A stretch of DNA of 64,000 nucleotides from Stenotrophomonas sp. MMGLT7 (GCF_021168555.1 NZ_JAJOZS010000001.1:62001-126000); one strand, 5' to 3'; numbered from the stretch's first letter, positions 10,251 to 21,771 are shown. The notes: generated by a model not told the origin, from the letters alone. Made by a program: numbers and translations.

Positions 10251-11099
10251 TCAGCGGGGCGGCGAGGGCACGGCCGCCGCGTCGCGGGCGAAGTCGAGGC
10301 AGGCGCCGAGCACCTGCTGCAGCGTGGCGCGCAGCGCGGCGGCGCGCTCGGGCCGCCAGGGCGAGGGCCAGTTGCCCTCGTCCACATGTCGCGGCTCGTC
10401 CATGTAGCCGCGGCAGGCCAGCTCCATCTGGATCGAGTGCACGCCGTGGGCCGGATCGGCATGGTGGCGGGTGATCCAGCCGCCCTTGAAGCGGCCGTTG
10501 CGCACGGTGGCGTGGCCGCTGGCGATGCAGATGCGCTCGACCGCGTCGGTCAGCGCATCGGCGCAGCTGCGGTCCGAGTCGGTGCCGAGGTTGAACTGCG
10601 GCAGCTCGCCGTCGAACAGGTGCGGGATGTGCGAGCGGATGGAGTGCGCGTCGTACACCACGATGGCCGGGTGCCGCTCGCGCAGGCGGGCGATCTCGGC
10701 ATCAAGCGCGGCGTGGTAGGGATCGAACCAGGTGGCGCGGCGGCGCTCGATCTCGGCCGCGTCGGGCTCGCCGCCGGCGCGGTACAGCGGCTCGTTGTCG
10801 AAGGTGGTCAGCGGGCACAGCCCGGTGGTGTTCTGCCCCGGATAAAGCGAGACCCCGCTGGGATCGCGGTTGACGTCGATCACCGAGCGCGAGATCGCGG
10901 TGCGGAGCGTGGTGGCGCCCAGCTGCTGGGCGAAGTCGTAGAGCAGGTGCACCCACCAGTCGGCGTCGCGGCGCGCCAGCCACTGCGAGGCGAAGCGCTC
11001 GCCGAGGTCGTCGGGCAGGTCGGTGCCGGTATGCGGGAAGCTGACGATCAGCGGCGCTTCGCCGCGGTGGATTTCCAGCCAGTCGGGAGTGGTGGTCAT
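10251..11099 (-). CDS. hutG: N-formylglutamate deformylase
   Basis: A 282-residue amidohydrolase that cleaves N-formylglutamate to glutamate and formate, the last step of the HutF-type branch. Family signatures are SFPHTGTDLP near the N terminus, the metal/substrate region DVNRDPSGVSLYPGQNT (about residues 74-90) and YDAHSIRSHIP (about 149-159). Presence of hutF across the divergent region confirms that this locus uses the five-enzyme pathway through N-formylglutamate rather than one-step formiminoglutamase. Confidence 0.95.
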   Translation of the reverse strand: MTTTPDWLEIHRGEAPLIVSFPHTGTDLPDDLGERFASQWLARRDADWWVHLLYDFAQQLGATTLRTAISRSVIDVNRDPSGVSLYPGQNTTGLCPLTTFDNEPLYRAGGEPDAAEIERRRATWFDPYHAALDAEIARLRERHPAIVVYDAHSIRSHIPHLFDGELPQFNLGTDSDRSCADALTDAVERICIASGHATVRNGRFKGGWITRHHADPAHGVHSIQMELACRGYMDEPRHVDEGNWPSPWRPERAAALRATLQQVLGACLDFARDAAAVPSPPR

Positions 11100-11161
11100 T
11101 GTCGATGTGCTCCGGTGTCTGCGGGCGCGTGGTCGGCGTGGCGATGCGGATGGTGCGGAGC

Positions 11162-11333
11162 TGCCCTCATCCGCCCTTCGGGCACCTTCTCCCGCAAGCG
11201 GGAGAAGGGATAAATGCCGCTGGCCGGGAAGAATCGGAGATGCACTGGACGCCTTGCAGTTCCCTTCTCCCGCCTATGGGACTGGGCACCCTCGGGGTGG
11301 AAGGTGGCGCGCAGCGCCGGATGAGGGCAGCTC
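11162..11333. repeat. Long inverted intergenic repeat, second copy
   Basis: The hutH-hutG gap (11100-11358) is filled by an inverted repeat: one arm has CCCTCATCCGCCCTTCGGG and CTTCTCCCGCAAGCGGGAG, the other has TTCTCCCGCC and GCGCAGCGCCGGATGAGGG. The building blocks are those of the 1044-1170 element. It may attenuate or stabilise the hut message internally; no gene is supported here. Confidence 0.75.
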
Positions 11334-11358
11334 TTCACCATGTCGCACCGCAAGTGGT

Positions 11359-12900
11359 TCATGCCTCCAACTCCACACCAGGCAGCGGGATGGCCACCGC
11401 GTCCGCCAACGCCCGCGAGCGCACCAGCTGCGCCGCCGCCAACAGGTCCGGATGGAAGTAGCGGTCGTCCTGCAGCGCCGGCACCTTCTCCCGCAGCAGC
11501 GCACGTGCCGCCTCCAGTGCCGCGCTGGACTTCAGCGGGGCATGGAAATCGCAGCCTTGCCCGGCCGCCAGCAGTTCGATGCCGACCACGTTGGCGGCGT
11601 TCTCCGCCATCGCCAGCAGCCGCCGCGCGCCGTGCGCGGCCATCGACACGTGGTCCTCCTGGTTGGCCGAGGTGGGGATGGAATCGACGCTGGCCGGGTA
11701 GGCGCGCTGCTTGTTCTCCGACACCAGCGCCGCGGCGGTGACCTGCGGGATCATGAAGCCGGAATTGAGGCCCGGCATCGGCGTCAGGAACGCCGGCAGG
11801 CCCGACAGCGCCGGGTCCACCAGCATGGCGATGCGGCGCTCGCTGATCGAGCCGACCTCGCACACCGCCATGGCCAGCATGTCGGCGGCGAAGGCCACAG
11901 GCTCGGCATGGAAGTTGCCGCCGGACAGCGCCTCGCCGGTATCGCTGAACACCAGCGGGTTGTCGGACACGCCGTTGGCCTCGGTGGCCAGCGTGCGCGC
12001 GGCGGCACGGATCACGTCCAGCGCCGCGCCCATCACCTGCGGCTGGCAGCGCAGGCAGTACGGGTCCTGCACGCGCACGTCGCCCTCGCGGTGCGATTCG
12101 CGGATCGCCGAGCCGGCCATCAGCGTGCGCAGCGCCTCCGCCACGACGATCTGTCCCGGCTGCCCGCGCAAGGCGTGGATGCGCGCGTCGAACGGCGTGT
12201 CCGAACCCTTGGCCGCTTCGGTGGACAGCGCGCCGGCCACCAGCGCGGCGGCGAACACGTCCTCGATGGCGAACAGTCCGGCCAATGCATTCGCGGTGGA
12301 GAACTGGGTGCCGTTGAGCAGCGCCAGCCCTTCCTTGGCGCCGAGTTCGAGCGGCTCCAGCCCGGCGCGCGCCAATGCCTCGGCCGCCGGCAGGCGCTGC
12401 CCGTGCAGGAACGCCTCGCCGACGCCGATCATCGCCGCGGCCATGTGCGCCAGCGGCGCCAGGTCGCCGGAAGCGCCGACCGAGCCCTGCGCCGGCACCA
12501 CCGGCACCACGTCGCGCTGGAGCATGGCTTCCAGCAGCTCGATCGTGGCCGGCCGTACCCCGGAAGCGCCCTGGGCCAGGCTGGCCAGCTTCAGCGCCAG
12601 CATCAGCCGTGCCACCGCGACCGGCATCGGCTCGCCGACGCCGGCGGCGTGCGAGAGCACGATATTGCGCTGCAGGGTGGCCAGGTCGTCGGGTTCGATG
12701 CGCACGCTGGCCAGCTTGCCGAAGCCGGTGTTGATGCCGTAGACCGGCTCGCCGCGGGCGACGATCGCCTCCACGGTCTCGGCACTGCGCGCGATCCCGG
12801 CGGCGGCGGTCGGGTCGAGGCGGACGCCGGCGCCGGCATGGATGGCGCGCCACTGCGCCAGGGTGACGGCGCCGGGGCGCAGGACGAGGGACGAACTCAT
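11359..12900 (-). CDS. hutH: Histidine ammonia-lyase
   Basis: A 513-residue lyase that deaminates histidine to urocanate. The Ala-Ser-Gly triad that cyclises to the MIO electrophile is in [14 protein letters not shown] (about residues 140-153). Other conserved blocks are [11 protein letters not shown] near the N terminus, [13 protein letters not shown] and the [19 protein letters not shown] region. The length is typical. It follows hutI by about 116 bases. Confidence 0.97.
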   Translation of the reverse strand: MSSSLVLRPGAVTLAQWRAIHAGAGVRLDPTAAAGIARSAETVEAIVARGEPVYGINTGFGKLASVRIEPDDLATLQRNIVLSHAAGVGEPMPVAVARLMLALKLASLAQGASGVRPATIELLEAMLQRDVVPVVPAQGSVGASGDLAPLAHMAAAMIGVGEAFLHGQRLPAAEALARAGLEPLELGAKEGLALLNGTQFSTANALAGLFAIEDVFAAALVAGALSTEAAKGSDTPFDARIHALRGQPGQIVVAEALRTLMAGSAIRESHREGDVRVQDPYCLRCQPQVMGAALDVIRAAARTLATEANGVSDNPLVFSDTGEALSGGNFHAEPVAFAADMLAMAVCEVGSISERRIAMLVDPALSGLPAFLTPMPGLNSGFMIPQVTAAALVSENKQRAYPASVDSIPTSANQEDHVSMAAHGARRLLAMAENAANVVGIELLAAGQGCDFHAPLKSSAALEAARALLREKVPALQDDRYFHPDLLAAAQLVRSRALADAVAIPLPGVELEA

Positions 12901-13016
12901 GCGGTTACTCCGGGAATGATGGTGTTGTTGCGTGGAGCCGAGCTTGTGCTTGCATCCCCTTTTGGGGGGCTCGGCCGGGGCTGCACCGGGAACGCTCCAG
13001 CCGAGCTAGCTCGGCT

Positions 13017-14243
13017 CTACGACAGGGCCGTGCGCTGCACATGGCGACCCTGGTGGACACGCGCGTGCAGGGGGTTGAAGCCCATGCGGTAGACGAGATC
13101 GGCGGGCGCGTCGATGTCCCAGACCGCCAGGTCGCAGTCCAGGCCCGCATGCAGGCGGCCGACGCGATCGAAGCGGCCCAGCGCACGCGCGCCCTCGCGG
13201 GTGAAGCCGGCGATGCACTCGGCCACGGTCAGGCGGAACAGGGTGGCGCCCATGTTCATCGCCAGCAGCGGGCTGGTCAGCGGCGAGGTGCCCGGGTTGC
13301 AGTCGGTGGCCAGCGCCAGCGCCACGCCGGCGTCGCGCAGCTTCTGCACCGGCGGCAGCTGGGTGTCGCGGGTGAAGTAGAACGCGCCCGGCAGCAGCAC
13401 GGCGACGGTGCCGGCGGCGGCCATCGCGGCGATGCCGGCCGCGTCCAGGTGCTCGATGTGGTCGGCCGACAATGCGCCGAAGCCGGCCGCCAGCGCCGCG
13501 CCGTGCTGGTTTGTCAGCTGCTCGGCATGGATCTTCAGCGCCAGCCCGTGCCGTTGCGCCGCCTCGAACACCTGCGCCGCCTGCGCCGGCGAGAAGGCGA
13601 TGTCCTCGCAGAACACGTCCACCGCCTCGGCCAGCGCCTCCGCCGCGACCGCCGGGATCATCCGTTCGCAGACCTCGTCGATGTAGTCCTGCGCCCGCCA
13701 CCCATCCGGCACCGCGTGCGCGCCGAGGAAGGTCGGCGCCATCGATACCGGGCGCAGTTCGCCCAGCCGCCGCGCCACGCGCAACTGCTTGAGCTCGTCC
13801 TCCAGGCTCAGGCCGTAGCCGGACTTGATCTCGACCGTGGTCACGCCCTCGGCCAGCATCGCATCGAGGCGGGGCAGGGACTGGGCGACCAGCTCGTCCT
13901 CGGACGCCGCTCGGGTGGCGCGCACCGTGGCGACGATGCCGCCGCCGGCACGGGCGATGTCGGCGTAGCTGGCGCCGTCCAGCCGCTGCTCGAACTCGTT
14001 GGCGCGGTTGCCGGCGTAGACCAGGTGGGTGTGGCAATCGACCAGCCCGGGACCGATCCAGCGGCCGCCGCAGTCGACCTGGCGTTCAGCGACCAGGCCG
14101 GAGGGAACCGCGGACAGTGGTCCGGCGTAGGCGATGCGACCGTCGTGGCAGGCGATGGCGCCGTCGCGGACGATGCCCAGGCCGCCGTCGCCGGCGTCGA
14201 GCGTCATCATGTGGGCGTTGTGCCAGAGTGTGTCGCAATGCAT
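13017..14243 (-). CDS. hutI: Imidazolonepropionase
   Basis: A 408-residue metal-dependent amidohydrolase that opens imidazolonepropionate to N-formimino-glutamate. The metal-binding strand [15 protein letters not shown] is at about residues 74-88, followed by [16 protein letters not shown] (about 136-151), HAEQLTN, and an ATDCNPG metal-ligand motif near residue 320. It is the promoter-proximal gene of the leftward hut cluster; its start lies 26 bases from the HutC-type palindrome. Confidence 0.96.
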   Translation of the reverse strand: MHCDTLWHNAHMMTLDAGDGGLGIVRDGAIACHDGRIAYAGPLSAVPSGLVAERQVDCGGRWIGPGLVDCHTHLVYAGNRANEFEQRLDGASYADIARAGGGIVATVRATRAASEDELVAQSLPRLDAMLAEGVTTVEIKSGYGLSLEDELKQLRVARRLGELRPVSMAPTFLGAHAVPDGWRAQDYIDEVCERMIPAVAAEALAEAVDVFCEDIAFSPAQAAQVFEAAQRHGLALKIHAEQLTNQHGAALAAGFGALSADHIEHLDAAGIAAMAAAGTVAVLLPGAFYFTRDTQLPPVQKLRDAGVALALATDCNPGTSPLTSPLLAMNMGATLFRLTVAECIAGFTREGARALGRFDRVGRLHAGLDCDLAVWDIDAPADLVYRMGFNPLHARVHQGRHVQRTALS

Positions 14244-14268
14244 GTCGCGAGCGCCCGTCGGAATTTAT

Positions 14269-14280
14269 TTGTCTATACAA
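14269..14280. promoter_or_regulatory. HutC-type operator between the divergent hut operons
   Basis: TTGTCTATACAA is a near-perfect 12-bp palindrome, AT-rich in a GC-rich setting, 26 bases from hutI and 45 bases from hutF. GntR-type HutC repressors of Pseudomonas bind closely similar TGTATATACA-type dyads and are released by urocanate. The single site is placed to control both directions. Confidence 0.72.
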
Positions 14281-14324
14281 TAATGTCGAAAAAGCGGGAG
14301 TGTCCAGTGGCGCGGAGCGAAGAC

Positions 14325-15686
14325 ATGGTGCATACGCATTTCTGGCTGGAGCAGGCCTTGCTGCCGCAGGGCTGGGCGCGCGACGTGCGCCTGGGCGTAC
14401 AGGATGGACGCATCGTCTCGCTGCAGTGCGACATGCCTGCGGAGGCGGACGACACCCGGCTGTCGATCGTGCTGCCGGGGCTGGGCAACCTGCACAGCCA
14501 TGCCTTCCAGCGCGGCATGGCCGGCCTGACCGAGGTCGGTGGCGCTTCCGGCGACAGCTTCTGGAGCTGGCGCGAGCAGATGTACCGCTTCCTCGACCGG
14601 CTCGATCCGGACAGCTTCCAGGCCATCGCGCAGATGGCCTATGTCGAGATGCTGGAGTCCGGCTTCACCCGCGTCGGCGAGTTCCACTACCTGCACCACG
14701 CCCCGGATGGGCGCCCGTATGCCGATGCCGCGGAGATGTCGGCACGGGTGGCGCAGGCGGCGCAGGCCAGCGGCATCGGCCTGACCCTGCTGCCGGTGTT
14801 CTACGCGCATTCGGACTTCGGCGCGCAGCCGCCCAATCCGGCGCAGAAGCGCCTGGTCCACGACATCGACGGTTTTGCCGCCTTGCTGCAGCGATGCCGC
14901 GGCGCCTTGCGCCAGCTGCCCGATGCCGTGCTCGGCGTGGCCCCGCACAGCCTGCGCGCGGTGGCACCGGACCAACTGGCGGCGCTGCCGGCGCTGGTCG
15001 AAGGCCCGGTGCACATCCACATCGCCGAGCAGGTGAAGGAGGTCCAGGCCTGCCTGGCCTGGTCCGGCCAGCGCCCGGTGCAGTGGCTGTACGCGCATGC
15101 AGCGGTGGACGAACGCTGGTGCCTGGTGCATGCCACCCACGTCGAGCCTCAGGAACTGGCCGCCATCGTCGCCAGCGGCGCGGTGGCCGGGCTGTGCCCG
15201 ATCACCGAGGCCAACCTGGGCGACGGCCTGTTCCCGATGCAGGAGTTCGTCCGCGCGGGCGGGCGCTTCGGTGTCGGTTCCGATTCCAACGTGCTGATCG
15301 ACGCCGCCGAGGAACTGCGCCTGCTCGAGTATGGCCAGCGCCTGACCCTGCGCGGCCGCAACGTGCTGGCGACCGAGGCCGGCGTTTCCAGCGGCCGCAC
15401 CCTGTACCAGGGCGCGCTGCAGGGTGCTGCGCAGGCGCTGGGCGTGGACACGGGGTTGCAGGTGGGCGCGCCGGCGGACCTGGTGGAACTGGACGCCGCG
15501 CATCCCGCGCTGGCCTGCCGCCAGGGCGACAGCCTGCTCGACAGCTGGGTGTTCGCCGCGCGCAATGGCGCGGTACGCTCGGTGTGGCGCAACGGCCGCG
15601 AACTGGTGCGCCAGGGCCGCCACCTGCAACGCGAGCGCATCGCCGGCGACTTCCGGCGGGCGCTGGCACGGGTGCTGCAGGCATGA
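14325..15686 (+). CDS. hutF: Formimidoylglutamate deiminase
   Basis: A 453-residue amidohydrolase that converts N-formimino-glutamate to N-formylglutamate and ammonia. The metal-binding motif is NLHSHAFQRGMAGL (about residues 53-66); later HIHIAEQVKEV, HATHVEPQEL and GSDSNVLIDAAEELRLLEYG carry further metal ligands. The ATG at 14325 is preferred because GGAG lies upstream and the length then equals characterised HutF; an in-frame ATG at 14283 would put the start almost on the operator. Its stop overlaps the hutC start. Confidence 0.94.
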   Translation: MVHTHFWLEQALLPQGWARDVRLGVQDGRIVSLQCDMPAEADDTRLSIVLPGLGNLHSHAFQRGMAGLTEVGGASGDSFWSWREQMYRFLDRLDPDSFQAIAQMAYVEMLESGFTRVGEFHYLHHAPDGRPYADAAEMSARVAQAAQASGIGLTLLPVFYAHSDFGAQPPNPAQKRLVHDIDGFAALLQRCRGALRQLPDAVLGVAPHSLRAVAPDQLAALPALVEGPVHIHIAEQVKEVQACLAWSGQRPVQWLYAHAAVDERWCLVHATHVEPQELAAIVASGAVAGLCPITEANLGDGLFPMQEFVRAGGRFGVGSDSNVLIDAAEELRLLEYGQRLTLRGRNVLATEAGVSSGRTLYQGALQGAAQALGVDTGLQVGAPADLVELDAAHPALACRQGDSLLDSWVFAARNGAVRSVWRNGRELVRQGRHLQRERIAGDFRRALARVLQA

Positions 15687-16459
15687 AGCAGGACCTGGAC
15701 CACCCACCGCATGGACACGATCGGGAAGACAGCTTGAACGCCAAGCCGGCCACCACGCTCAACCACCGCATCCGCAGCGACATCGAGGGCAGGATCCGCA
15801 GCGGCGAGTGGCCGCCCGGCCATCGCATCCCGTTCGAGCACGAGCTGATGACCCAGTACGACTGCTCGCGGATGACGGTCAACAAGGTGCTGACGATGCT
15901 GGCCGACGCCGGCATGATCGAGCGCCGCCGCCGTGCCGGCTCGTTCGTCGCGCGCCCGCATCCGCACATCGAGCAGGTGGCGCTGGAGATCCCGGACATC
16001 CCGCTGGAAGTGGCCGCGCGCGGGCACGTCTACAGCTTCCAGCTGTTGTCCAAGCGCCGCCGCAAGCCGCGGCGGCAGCCGAACGAACTGGAGATCGCCG
16101 CCGCCGGCACCTTGCTGGCGATGCACAGCCTGCACCTGGCCGATGGCCGGCCGTTCGCGCTGGAAGACCGCGTCATCAATCCCGAAGCGGTGCCGGAGGC
16201 GGTGGAGATGGATTTCAGCCAGGTCGCGCCCGGCAGCTGGCTGCTGCAGCACGTGCCGTGGACGCGCGCCCTGCACCGGATCAGCGCGATCGGCGCCGAT
16301 GAATTGCAGGCGGGGCTGTTGCAGGTGGCGGTCGGTACCGCCTGCCTGGTGATCGATCGCCAGACCTGGCGCGGCGAGCAGGCGGTGACCAGCGTGCGGC
16401 AGGTGTTCCTGGGCGATTCCTACGACCTCATCGCCCGTTTCGCGCCGGGTTCGCGCTAG
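15683..16459 (+). CDS. hutC: Histidine utilisation repressor HutC (GntR/HutC family)
   Basis: A 258-residue regulator. The N-terminal winged helix (about residues 22-90) contains HRIPFEHELMTQYDCSRMTV, typical of GntR proteins; the C-terminal UTRA domain (about 110-258) binds the effector, known to be urocanate in this family. It is translationally coupled to hutF through ATGA. It should repress both hut transcripts at 14269-14280. The first 19 residues are not conserved and the true start may be slightly later. Confidence 0.93.
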   Translation: MKQDLDHPPHGHDREDSLNAKPATTLNHRIRSDIEGRIRSGEWPPGHRIPFEHELMTQYDCSRMTVNKVLTMLADAGMIERRRRAGSFVARPHPHIEQVALEIPDIPLEVAARGHVYSFQLLSKRRRKPRRQPNELEIAAAGTLLAMHSLHLADGRPFALEDRVINPEAVPEAVEMDFSQVAPGSWLLQHVPWTRALHRISAIGADELQAGLLQVAVGTACLVIDRQTWRGEQAVTSVRQVFLGDSYDLIARFAPGSR

Positions 16460-16583
16460 CGGGCCGGTATCGCGGATGCGCCGCGGATGCAGCCGTAGCG
16501 GCGGGGCTCATGCCCGGGAAATTGAACGGATCGTGCCGTGTTGGCGGGAATCGAGCGCACCAGGAACCTGCTCACCATCCCCC

Positions 16584-16649
16584 GTAGGAGCGACTTCAGT
16601 CGCGAAGGGCTTCACCGGGAAGGCCCTTCGCGACTGAAGTCGCTGCTAC
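16584..16649. repeat. REP-like hairpin repeat, second copy
   Basis: An inverted repeat with arms GTAGGAGCGACTTCAGTCGC and GCGACTGAAGTCGCTGCTAC (one mismatch), and inner arms CGAAGGGC/GCCCTTCG. It is the same family as 6963-7030. It lies in the 531-base gap 16460-16990 between convergent hutC and the phasin gene, which otherwise shows no supported gene. Confidence 0.85.
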
Positions 16650-16990
16650 AGCTGCTTGTCATTCCTGAGCCACAGCGACCGACCGGCATCTGCCACGATC
16701 GTGGACGGGTTCCAGGACTTTCGGTGGCCACGCAACGGCATCGGGTCCCCGCCTACGCGGGGGCAACGAGCAAGATGGATGCTGCCGGCGGACGCTTCGA
16801 ATCCGCCCTTGCCAGGCAATGCCGCGACACCGCCTGAGTGCGGAATGCCGGGAACCTGCGAAGAGCCCAAAAGAAGACCCACCAGTCCGAAGCCGAAAGG
16901 GGAGGGGAGCAGACGGTCTTCACATGGACTGGTGGGTCCGTCCCGATTCTGCGAGAAACAATGCTGCTTTGCAACATCGGGTTCCCGGGG

Positions 16991-17578
16991 TCAGGACGTC
17001 GCCGCGGAACCGGTTTCCGCGGCGGGGGCCGGGGCGCTCTTGGCGGGTGCGCTGGACTTGGCCGGCGTCTTCTTCGCCGTGCTCTTGCCGGCCTTCTTGA
17101 CGGTCGTGCGACTGGCGGTCTTTGCCGGCTTGTCGGGAACGCGCGCATCGATCCGGTCGACCTTGCGCGAAAGTGCGTCCAGCTCGCGGCGCGAGGGGAT
17201 GTTCAAGCGCCGCAACGCGCCCTGCAGCTGCTGTTCGAACGTGTTCTCCAGCCAGCCCCAGGCCTGCGAGGTGCGTTCGCGCGCTTCGTCCACCCGCGAC
17301 TCGACCTCGCTGCGCAGTTCCTCGGCACGCGCATCCGCGCGGCCGCGGACCGATTTCTGCACGCCCTGGCCTTCGCGTACAAGCGTGTCGAACAGCTTGC
17401 CGCCTTCCTTCTGCGCGCGTCCCAGCGCTCCCAGGCCCGCCAGCCAGATCTGCTGCGCGGAGCCGACCAGCCCGGCCTTGTCGGCAGCGGTGGCGGTGGC
17501 GGTGGCGGTGCTGCGGCGACGGCCAGTGCCCGTCGTTCCGGTCTTGCGGGTGCCCGTGGTTTTCTTGGTGGTCGCCAT
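16991..17578 (-). CDS. Phasin-like polyhydroxyalkanoate granule protein
   Basis: A 195-residue protein. A Thr/Lys/Arg-rich basic N terminus is followed by an amphipathic helical phasin region (about residues 36-140: QIWLAGLGALGRAQKEGGK and SRVDEARERTSQAWGWLE) and an Ala/Lys/Pro-rich histone-like tail. This is the layout of PhaF/PhaI-type proteins that coat polyester granules and can contact DNA. No PHA synthase is in the window, so a stress or nucleoid role is also possible. The ATG at 17578 has AAGGAG nine bases upstream. Confidence 0.85.
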   Translation of the reverse strand: MATTKKTTGTRKTGTTGTGRRRSTATATATAADKAGLVGSAQQIWLAGLGALGRAQKEGGKLFDTLVREGQGVQKSVRGRADARAEELRSEVESRVDEARERTSQAWGWLENTFEQQLQGALRRLNIPSRRELDALSRKVDRIDARVPDKPAKTASRTTVKKAGKSTAKKTPAKSSAPAKSAPAPAAETGSAATS

Positions 17579-17718
17579 GCATGTGCTCCTTTCGACGTGG
17601 GAGGAAGCTGCAGCGGCGCTGCGGCTGCCGCAACTGTGGAACATAAACGTGTCAGGCTTGCTGGAATGTGAGGGAGTTTGCGCTTGCGGCAGTTGGCCTG
17701 CATCACCATGATCGGCGC

Positions 17719-18468
17719 ATGGCACGCCGCACTCCCGCTTCCGCACCGGCCGCCTCGGGCCAGCCCGCCGTGGACCGGCTGGCCCGTCGGCTGGCGTGGC
17801 ACCAGGCCCTGCACGATCCGCAGCGCGATCCGCGCAACCGCCTGCGCTGGCTGCAGGAGGTGCGCCGCTGGCAGGCGCTGCGGCTGGAGCGCAGCTTCGA
17901 GCATTTCCTGGAGGATCCGCGGCGCCGCCCGGCGGCGATGTTCTTCCTCGACGATGTCTACGGCGACCGCGATTTCAGCCGGCGCGACGCCGACCTGCTG
18001 AAGGTGCTGCCGACCATGCGCAAGCTGATGCCGGCCTCGCTGCTGGCGACGGTGGCCGACGGCATCGAACTGGCCGCGCTCACCCACGCGCTGGACCTGC
18101 GCATGGCCGCGACCTTGCGCCGGATCGCACCGCGCCGGCGGCGGCTGGACGCGGCACTGTACGCGCAGGCCTACCGGCAGGCGGGATTGCCGCGCCTGCG
18201 TGCCCGCCAGATCGGGTTGATCGGCCAGGTGGGAACGGGGCTTGCGAAAGCGGTGGGCACGCCGGGCGTACGCATCCTGCTCAAGCTGGCGCGCGCCCCG
18301 GCCCGGGCCGCCGGCGTATCCGAACTGCAGGGCTTCCTGGAGCGGGGCTTCGATGCGTTCTCGCGCCTGGGCGACGCCGCGACCTTCCTGGACGACATCG
18401 ATCGTACCGAGCGGCGGATCTCGCGGCGGCTGTTCGCCGGCGACGCGGCGGTGCTGGGGATGGACTGA
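17719..18468 (+). CDS. FFLEELY-motif-like conserved protein
   Basis: A 249-residue, helix-rich, Arg/Leu-rich protein without signal peptide or membrane segment. The stretch AMFFLDDVYGDRDFSRRDADL (starting at about residue 73) matches the FFLE(E/Q)LYG motif that names an uncharacterised gammaproteobacterial family. The product is probably cytosolic; function is unknown. It is divergent from the phasin gene with about 140 bases between, so co-regulation is possible but unproven. Confidence 0.7.
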   Translation: MARRTPASAPAASGQPAVDRLARRLAWHQALHDPQRDPRNRLRWLQEVRRWQALRLERSFEHFLEDPRRRPAAMFFLDDVYGDRDFSRRDADLLKVLPTMRKLMPASLLATVADGIELAALTHALDLRMAATLRRIAPRRRRLDAALYAQAYRQAGLPRLRARQIGLIGQVGTGLAKAVGTPGVRILLKLARAPARAAGVSELQGFLERGFDAFSRLGDAATFLDDIDRTERRISRRLFAGDAAVLGMD

Positions 18469-18502
18469 GACCGCCGCCGGCAACAGTTGATCCCCGTATC
18501 GA

Positions 18503-19168
18503 TCAGGGACCCGGCTTGAAGTCGAACGGGATATCGATGCTGCCGGTGGTGGCCTGTCCGTTCTGCTGGGCCGGACGGAAGCGCCAGCGCCGTACCGTCT
18601 CCATCGCCGCGCGATCGAGTTCGCGCGAGCCGCTGCGCCCGATCAGCGTCACCGCGGACGGATAGCCGGTCGCATCGACCTCCACCCGCACCACCACGGT
18701 GCCCTGGTCGCCGCGGCGCAGGGCGGCGGCGGGGTATTGCGGCGACGGCATCTGTCCCGGCAGCGGCACCGGCTGCGGGCCGGGCGCCAGGTTCGGCGCC
18801 TGCGGCGGCGCCTGGCCCGGTTCGGCCAGCGCGACGGGCGCGCCTCCGGGCGCAGCGGCCTGGTCGACAGGCGCCGGCGGCACCTCCTCGACCAGTTGCG
18901 GCGCCGCGTCGGCCGCGTCCGGCCTGGCATCGGGCATGTCGCTGGCCCCGGCGCTGGCGGGCAGCGGCGCAGGCAGCGGTTCCTCTTCGGCCAGGGGCTT
19001 CTGTTCCGTTGCCGGGGCAGGGCGGTAGAAGTCGTCCTTGCGTCCGCCCAGCCATACCAGCACGAACAGCAGCACGCCCACGCCGAAGGCGATGCCGGCG
19101 ATCTTGAGCGCCTTGCGCGGCAGGTGGAAGACGATGGTCTGGTCGGATGCGGAGCGGGAATCTGACAT
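18503..19168 (-). CDS. tonB: Energy transducer TonB
   Basis: A 221-residue protein with a short cytoplasmic N terminus, one transmembrane helix (IAGIAFGVGVLLFVLVWLG, about residues 23-41), a long Pro/Ala/Glu-rich periplasmic spacer (about 50-140) and a C-terminal TonB domain with YPAAALRRGDQGTVVVRVEV and WRFRPAQQNGQ. It would couple the proton-motive force to outer-membrane receptors. No exbBD is adjacent, so it may be one of several TonB paralogues. The start at 19168 keeps the membrane helix near the N terminus. Confidence 0.88.
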   Translation of the reverse strand: MSDSRSASDQTIVFHLPRKALKIAGIAFGVGVLLFVLVWLGGRKDDFYRPAPATEQKPLAEEEPLPAPLPASAGASDMPDARPDAADAAPQLVEEVPPAPVDQAAAPGGAPVALAEPGQAPPQAPNLAPGPQPVPLPGQMPSPQYPAAALRRGDQGTVVVRVEVDATGYPSAVTLIGRSGSRELDRAAMETVRRWRFRPAQQNGQATTGSIDIPFDFKPGP

Positions 19169-19247
19169 GGCGACACCTGGTTGATCGCACGGATTCTGGC
19201 ATAGCCTGCATCGTGGGCAGGGCAGGAAATCGCATAACAGGCGATAA

Positions 19248-20561
<1,314 letters not shown>

Positions 20562-20690
20562 GTTTCGATCGCCGGATCGGTACGGCAGGGAAGCCGTGCC
20601 CGCACCGGTGTGGGGCGCCCCGGGATATTGTTGCTGTGTTGGGATAAAGGTGTTTGAATTCCACTTATCGTTCTGATGGTGGAACCCGGC

Positions 20691-21683
20691 ATGCATGACC
20701 TCAATGATCTGTACTACTTTGCCATGGTCGTGGACCACGGCGGCTTTGCCGCGGCCGAACGCGCGCTGGGCATCCCCAAGTCGCGCCTGAGCCGGCGCAT
20801 CAGCCAGCTGGAGACCGAGCTGGGCGTGCGCCTGCTGCAGCGCTCCACGCGCCGCTTCGCGGTCACCGACGTCGGCATGAGCGTGCACCGCCACGCGCAG
20901 ACGATGCTGGCCGAGGCGCAGGCGGCGAGGGAAGTGGTCGACCGGCTCAGTGCCGAACCGCGGGGCGTCGTGCGCGCCAGCGTCCCGGTCTCGCTGGCGC
21001 AGATGCAACTGCCCAAGCTGCTGCCGAAGTTCCTGGACCTGTATCCCAAGGTGCGCCTGCAGCTGACCATCAGCAACCGCCGCGTGGACCTGATCAACGA
21101 AGGCTTCGACGTCGCCCTGCGCGTGCGCTCGCGCCTGGACGACGACGGCAGCCTGGTGATGCGCAGCTTCGGCCAGGTGCAGGAACTGCTGGTGGCCAGC
21201 CCCAAGTACCTCAACCGCGCCGGCCGCCCCAAGGACCCGGACGAACTGGCCGCACACGTCACCCTGAGCATCAGCGAGGACGAGGCGCGCCAGCGCTGGG
21301 AACTGCACGGGCCGGACGGCGAAGTGCGCCGCGTGGACCTGCAGCCGCGCGTGGCCGGCTTCGACTTCCCGCTGCTGCAGTCGATGGTCAAGGACGGCTT
21401 CGGCATCACCATGCTGCCGGAGACGGTCTGCGCCGAGGCCGTGCGCAACGGCGAGCTGGAGGTGGTGCTTCCGGAATGGTCGCTGCCGCAGGGCATCTGC
21501 CATGCCGTGTTCGCCTCGCGCCGCGGCCTGCTGCCGGCGGTGCGGGTGTTCATCGACTTCCTGGCCGAGCACCTGCCGCAGCAGCTGGAGGCCTCGCGCC
21601 TGGACTGCGACGGCGCCTGCCAGCGCGCCAAGGAACAGATCAAGGTGTCGCGCGCCAGCGCGATGGCGGTGGAAGCGGGCTGA
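20691..21683 (+). CDS. LysR family transcriptional regulator
   Basis: A 330-residue regulator. The N-terminal winged helix-turn-helix (about residues 1-60) includes GFAAAERALGIPKSRLSRRI; residues 90-300 form the periplasmic-binding-like effector domain. It resembles the DsdC/PecT-like LysR group that often controls neighbouring quinone or stress genes, but no partner is identifiable here. The ATG at 20691 is chosen because GGTGGAA precedes it and LysR proteins usually begin close to the helix-turn-helix; an in-frame ATG at 20676 is an alternative. Confidence 0.88.
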   Translation: MHDLNDLYYFAMVVDHGGFAAAERALGIPKSRLSRRISQLETELGVRLLQRSTRRFAVTDVGMSVHRHAQTMLAEAQAAREVVDRLSAEPRGVVRASVPVSLAQMQLPKLLPKFLDLYPKVRLQLTISNRRVDLINEGFDVALRVRSRLDDDGSLVMRSFGQVQELLVASPKYLNRAGRPKDPDELAAHVTLSISEDEARQRWELHGPDGEVRRVDLQPRVAGFDFPLLQSMVKDGFGITMLPETVCAEAVRNGELEVVLPEWSLPQGICHAVFASRRGLLPAVRVFIDFLAEHLPQQLEASRLDCDGACQRAKEQIKVSRASAMAVEAG

Positions 21684-21771
21684 ATTCGCCGGCACGGCGT
21701 GCGAGAATGCGCCTCCGCCACGCATCGGCGCGGCGCCACGGGCACAGGGCGCAAGGCCCCGTGCCACATAC

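Noticed and set aside
8556-11213. An 885-codon frame antisense to hutU and hutG
   Set aside because: Shadow of two intact enzymes; composition typical of antisense frames in high-GC DNA.
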